Positions 61,096-64,000 of a stretch of 64,000 nt of DNA are shown here, piece by piece. Origin of the DNA: Actinomadura sp. KC06 (lineage in GTDB: Bacteria > Actinomycetota > Actinomycetes > Streptosporangiales > Streptosporangiaceae). The stretch covers positions 21,374-85,373 of the forward strand of contig NZ_SMKT01000012.1 of NCBI RefSeq assembly GCF_004348735.1, read 5' to 3'. A program made the position numbers and the translations under genes. The notes beneath the pieces were generated by a model. It had not been told where the DNA came from, ran no database searches, and saw only the letters and a program-made list of their open reading frames with translations. Each line of letters starts with the position of its first letter. The first letter of the stretch is position 1.

Positions 61096-62222
61096 ATCGT
61101 GTCTCGGTCGCGCCGGAGCGTCGTGCAGGTACTTTTCGGCCACCGACGTTGCAGACGCTGCCCGTGGCGGTGACCGCGAACGTGGCCAGGGTCCGTACGC
61201 GGACCCGGAGCACGATCATGGCCGTGGTCAAGGCCGATGGCTACGGCCACGGCGCCGTCAGCGTCGCCAAGGCCGCCGTCGCCGCCGGTGCCGCATGGCT
61301 CGGGACGACGAGCGTCACGGAGGCTTTGGAGTTGCGCGCCGCCGGTCTGGCGGTGCCGATCCTCACGTGGCTGCACCCGTCCGGGATCGATGCCGAGGCG
61401 GCGGCCGCCGCCGAGGTCGATGTCGCGGTCGGATCGGTGGACGAGCTCGACGCACTGCTCACGCAGACCGCGCCAACGGTACGGATTCATCTCCATCTGG
61501 ATACCGGCATGTCCCGTGGCGGCTGCCCGCGTGCGGCCTGGACCGAGCTGATCGGCCTGGCTCAGCGTGGTCAGCGGGCTCGGAGGGTCCGCGTCGTGGG
61601 CGTGATGGGGCATCTCGCGATGGCCGATCAAGCCGATCCGGCGGCGAACGCGGGGGCGGTCGCCGGTATGCGCGCGGCGCGGCGGGTGGTCCGGGCGGCG
61701 GGTCTCGGCTCGCCCCCGGCCCATCTCGCGGCCACGTCGGGGGCGCTGACCGATCCGGCGACGCATTTCGGCATGGTCCGCGTCGGGGCGGGACTGGTCG
61801 GTATCGATCCTTCCGGGACGGTGGAGATGCACGGCGCGTCCCGTCTGACCGCGCCGGTCGTCCACACGTCGGAGGTTCCGGCGGGCACGCCGGTCGGCTA
61901 CGCCGGTGCGTACGTCACCGACCGGGCCACCCATCTGAGCGTCCTGCCCATCGGATACGCGGACGGGATCCCGCGAGAGTGCTCGCCCCAGGCCGGCGTC
62001 GAGATCGGCGGGCGCCGTTTCCCGGTCGTCGGACGCGTCTCGATGGACCAGATCGTGATCGACACCGGCGCCGTGGCCTTCCCGGTCGGCACGTCCGCGA
62101 CCGTGTTCGGCCCGGACGGGGGCGCGACCCCGACCATCGGGGACTGGGCGCGCTGGGCCGGAACCATTCCGCACACCATCGTCACCGGCATCGGCCCACG
62201 CGTGAAACGGAGCACCGCATGA
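61092..62222 (+). CDS. Alanine racemase (VanT/Alr-like)
   Basis: 376 residues from GTG 61092, overlapping the peptidase stop. PLP fold III: lysine K47 in AVVKADGYGHG, HLDTGMSRGG, GVMGHLAMAD, catalytic Tyr in VGYAGAY, PIGYADGIPRE, and GRVSMDQIVID. Interconverts L- and D-alanine (or serine, as in VanT of vanC/vanG operons). No membrane domain, unlike VanT. Coupled with the VanY-like and ligase genes, it feeds D-amino acid into precursor synthesis. A second racemase probably exists elsewhere in the genome. Confidence 0.92.
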   Translation: MNRVSVAPERRAGTFRPPTLQTLPVAVTANVARVRTRTRSTIMAVVKADGYGHGAVSVAKAAVAAGAAWLGTTSVTEALELRAAGLAVPILTWLHPSGIDAEAAAAAEVDVAVGSVDELDALLTQTAPTVRIHLHLDTGMSRGGCPRAAWTELIGLAQRGQRARRVRVVGVMGHLAMADQADPAANAGAVAGMRAARRVVRAAGLGSPPAHLAATSGALTDPATHFGMVRVGAGLVGIDPSGTVEMHGASRLTAPVVHTSEVPAGTPVGYAGAYVTDRATHLSVLPIGYADGIPRECSPQAGVEIGGRRFPVVGRVSMDQIVIDTGAVAFPVGTSATVFGPDGGATPTIGDWARWAGTIPHTIVTGIGPRVKRSTA

Positions 62223-62268
62223 AGAGAAGCCCGCATGAACGGGGACTCGGAACGAAGGAGAGCGCGGA

Positions 62269-63249
62269 ATGATGCGGCGGATCGCGGTGATCGGCGGCGG
62301 GCAGAACGCCGAGCACGACGTCTCTCTCGCCACTGCCGCAGCGGTGGCGAAGGCGCTGTGCTCCAGCGGATTCGACGTGGACGAGCTGACCATCGACCGC
62401 GACGGCAAATGGTGGCGAGGAACCGACGCGCTCGGAACGAAGACCATCCCTTCCCTGGCGGCGGCCTTGCGCGTCATCGAACGTGCCGACGTCGTCTTCC
62501 CCGCGGTCCACGGCCCGTCCGGCGAGGACGGGACGCTTGCGGCGTTGTGCGCCCTGGCGCACACGCCGATGGTCGGGTCGGACCTGCGCGCCAGTGCGCT
62601 CGGCATGGACAAGTGGGCCACCAAGCTCGTGGCGGAGGACGCCGGCATCCGCACCGCTCCGGGCCGCCTGGTCATGGCGGCGGAGATCAACGACATCGAG
62701 TTCGAGACCGATGCCGTGGTGAAACCGGCCTCGGCCGGGTCGAGTTTCGGCGTCGCCCTGGCGCGCGACGCCTCCCAGCTGCGCGAGGCACTGCGCCGCG
62801 CGGCGCGGTTCGACGACCGGATCCTGATCGAGGACGTCGTCGCGGGCCGCGAGATCGATGTGGCCGTCCTGCGTGAGGCCGACGGCCGTCGATGGGCGTC
62901 GCCGCCGCTGGAGATCCACACCGACGGCCTGTTCGACACCCGGTCGAAGTATGACGGTTCGGCCCGGTTCAGCGTCCCCGCAGACATCGACGGCACGGAC
63001 CGCGCGGCCCTGACCGAGGCGGCGCTGCGGATGTTCGACGCGCTCGGCTGCGCCGGCGTCGCCCGCATCGACTTCTTCCTCACCGGTCACGGGCCCGTCC
63101 TCAACGAGGTCAACACCATGCCGGGAATGACGGCCGAGTCCCAGGTGCCCAGAATGTTCGCCGCGGCCGGACAGTCCTACGAGCAACTGGTCGAACGCCT
63201 CGTCGACGCCGCCACCGTGCCCGGACAGACCCACGATCCCGGCCCCTGA
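62269..63249 (+). CDS. D-alanine--D-amino acid ligase (Ddl/Van family)
   Basis: 326 residues from ATG 62269 with AAGGAG seven bases upstream. ATP-grasp: GGGQNAEHDVS, FPAVHGPSGEDGT, VVKPASAGSSFGV, RIDFFLTGHGPVLNEVNTMP and PGMTAESQVP. The omega-loop keeps a Lys-Tyr (TRSKYDGS) rather than the His of D-lactate ligases, so the product should be D-Ala-D-Ala or D-Ala-D-Ser, not D-Ala-D-Lac. No vanH or vanX gene is present, which agrees. Confidence 0.88.
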   Translation: MMRRIAVIGGGQNAEHDVSLATAAAVAKALCSSGFDVDELTIDRDGKWWRGTDALGTKTIPSLAAALRVIERADVVFPAVHGPSGEDGTLAALCALAHTPMVGSDLRASALGMDKWATKLVAEDAGIRTAPGRLVMAAEINDIEFETDAVVKPASAGSSFGVALARDASQLREALRRAARFDDRILIEDVVAGREIDVAVLREADGRRWASPPLEIHTDGLFDTRSKYDGSARFSVPADIDGTDRAALTEAALRMFDALGCAGVARIDFFLTGHGPVLNEVNTMPGMTAESQVPRMFAAAGQSYEQLVERLVDAATVPGQTHDPGP

Positions 63250-63325
63250 GAGGCCGGAGCGCCGGAGCCACGGGCGGGTCCGTTCGCATACGTCGGCGAT
63301 AGGTCGCGTTGCATACCCTGCGGAG

Positions 63326-64000
63326 ATGCGTGTGCTGATCGTGGAGGACGAGCCCTACCTGGCCGAAGCCGTCCGTGATGGGCTGCGGCTGGAGGCGATC
63401 GCCGCCGACATCGCCGGGGACGGCGACACCGCGTTGGAGCTGCTCGCCGTCAACTCCTACGACCTGGCGGTGCTGGACCGCGACATCCCCGGCCCCTCAG
63501 GCGACGAGGTCGCCCGCTGGATCGTGGCGTCCGGCAGCGGCATCCCGATCCTGATGCTCACCGCCGCCGACCGGATCGATGACAAGGCGTCGGGGTTCGG
63601 GCTCGGGGCCGACGACTACCTCACCAAACCGTTCGAGCTCCGCGAGCTGGTGCTGCGGCTGCGGGCGCTGGACCGGCGGCGCGCGCACGCCCGTCCGCCG
63701 GTCCTGGAGATCGCGGGCCTGCGGCTGGACCCGTTCCGCCGGGAGGTCTTCCGGGACGGACGCTACGTCGCGCTGACCCGCAAGCAGTTCGCCGTGCTCG
63801 AAATCCTGCTCACCGCCAAGGGCGGCGTGGTCAGCGCCGAAGAACTCCTAGAGCGGGCCTGGGACGCCAACGCCGACCCCTTCACCAACGCCGTCCGCAT
63901 CACCGTGTCGGCCCTGCGCAAGCGCCTCGGCGAACCCTGGCTGATCGCCACAGTCCCCGGCGTCGGCTACCGCATCGCCCCCGACCCCGCCGCCCCCGAC
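63326..64000 (+). CDS. OmpR/VanR-type response regulator (3' partial)
   Basis: 225 residues visible; no stop before the window ends, though the protein is nearly complete. Receiver domain with acidic pocket (VEDEP), phosphoacceptor Asp in AVLDRDIPG, TAADR and K in LTKPF; winged-helix output domain from about residue 125 (LTRKQFAVLEILLTAKGGVV, then ISVSALRKRLG-like end). Probably controls the van-like genes just upstream; a sensor kinase should follow. TACCCT at about 63314 suggests a nearly leaderless transcript. Confidence 0.9.
   Translation, partial: MRVLIVEDEPYLAEAVRDGLRLEAIAADIAGDGDTALELLAVNSYDLAVLDRDIPGPSGDEVARWIVASGSGIPILMLTAADRIDDKASGFGLGADDYLTKPFELRELVLRLRALDRRRAHARPPVLEIAGLRLDPFRREVFRDGRYVALTRKQFAVLEILLTAKGGVVSAEELLERAWDANADPFTNAVRITVSALRKRLGEPWLIATVPGVGYRIAPDPAAPD

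Noticed and set aside
1..64000. CRISPR arrays, tRNA, rRNA, riboswitches and complete insertion sequences
   Set aside because: I saw no regularly spaced repeats, no cloverleaf or rRNA signatures, and no intact transposase; a tRNA or covariance-model scan could still find small RNAs.

Overview
The window is GC-rich (roughly 70%), with GTG/TTG starts, many ATGA/GTGA gene overlaps, and lineage markers such as DUF397, STAND ATPases with TPR tails, SigK/RskA, IdeR/DmdR-type iron boxes and a StrR-like regulator. This fits a filamentous actinomycete, perhaps an Actinomadura-like Streptosporangiales member; the genus cannot be read from the sequence. It looks chromosomal and accessory-rich. No rRNA, tRNA or CRISPR array was seen.

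Layout, left half. 1-6.2 kb: end of an FtsX-type permease, a lectin-like protein, two SnoaL-like proteins, a LysR regulator and a damaged-looking membrane ORF. 6.5-9.4 kb: a STAND ATPase with an N-terminal class III cyclase domain, overlapping a DUF397 gene. 9.6-12.2 kb: ASCH and DUF3500 proteins. 12.2-20.9 kb: a nucleoside/nucleobase salvage island (uridine phosphorylase, FCD regulator, NMT1/THI5-type ABC importer with a fused double permease, cytosine-deaminase-like amidohydrolase, purine nucleoside phosphorylase). 20.9-22.5 kb: an SDR/DUF2867 protein. 22.6-32.5 kb: a tightly overlapped catabolic operon (5-oxoprolinase subunits A, B and C, an aminotransferase, three RraA/aldolase paralogues, an M20 peptidase, a DUF1989 protein) with its GntR/FCD repressor and a divergent MFS importer; both promoters carry the same 14-bp operator.

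Layout, centre. 32.5-34.3 kb: ArsR, SRPBCC and hydrolase. 34.4-38.1 kb: a SigK/RskA module facing a molybdopterin oxidoreductase and a fasciclin lipoprotein, with matching SigK-type promoters pointing both ways. 38.2-45.9 kb: a ferric-siderophore importer plus a heterodimeric ABC transporter, with two nearly identical iron boxes.

Layout, right. 45.9-58.8 kb holds the most notable system: a gene set matching the terminal-alkyne amino acid (beta-ethynylserine, bes) pathway of Streptomyces cattleya. It has a BesD-like radical halogenase with the H-x-G motif and conserved lysine-site residues, a BesC-like diiron oxidase, a BesB-like PLP enzyme, an ATP-grasp peptide ligase in the BesA role and a BesE-like 2OG oxygenase. 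It is flanked by an EamA exporter, an M20D amidohydrolase, a sucrase/ferredoxin-like protein, an antiporter and a StrR-like regulator with a plausible binding site. 59-60.3 kb is a junction with a multiply frameshifted tyrosine integrase. 60.4-64 kb is a van-like cell-wall operon (VanY-type D,D-peptidase, alanine racemase, D-Ala ligase, response regulator running off the end).

The bes-like genes would chlorinate lysine, cleave it to 4-chloroallylglycine, eliminate HCl to give propargylglycine, couple it to an amino acid and hydroxylate it. Regulator, exporters and a deacylating peptidase lie alongside. Products and substrates are inferred from family knowledge, not shown.
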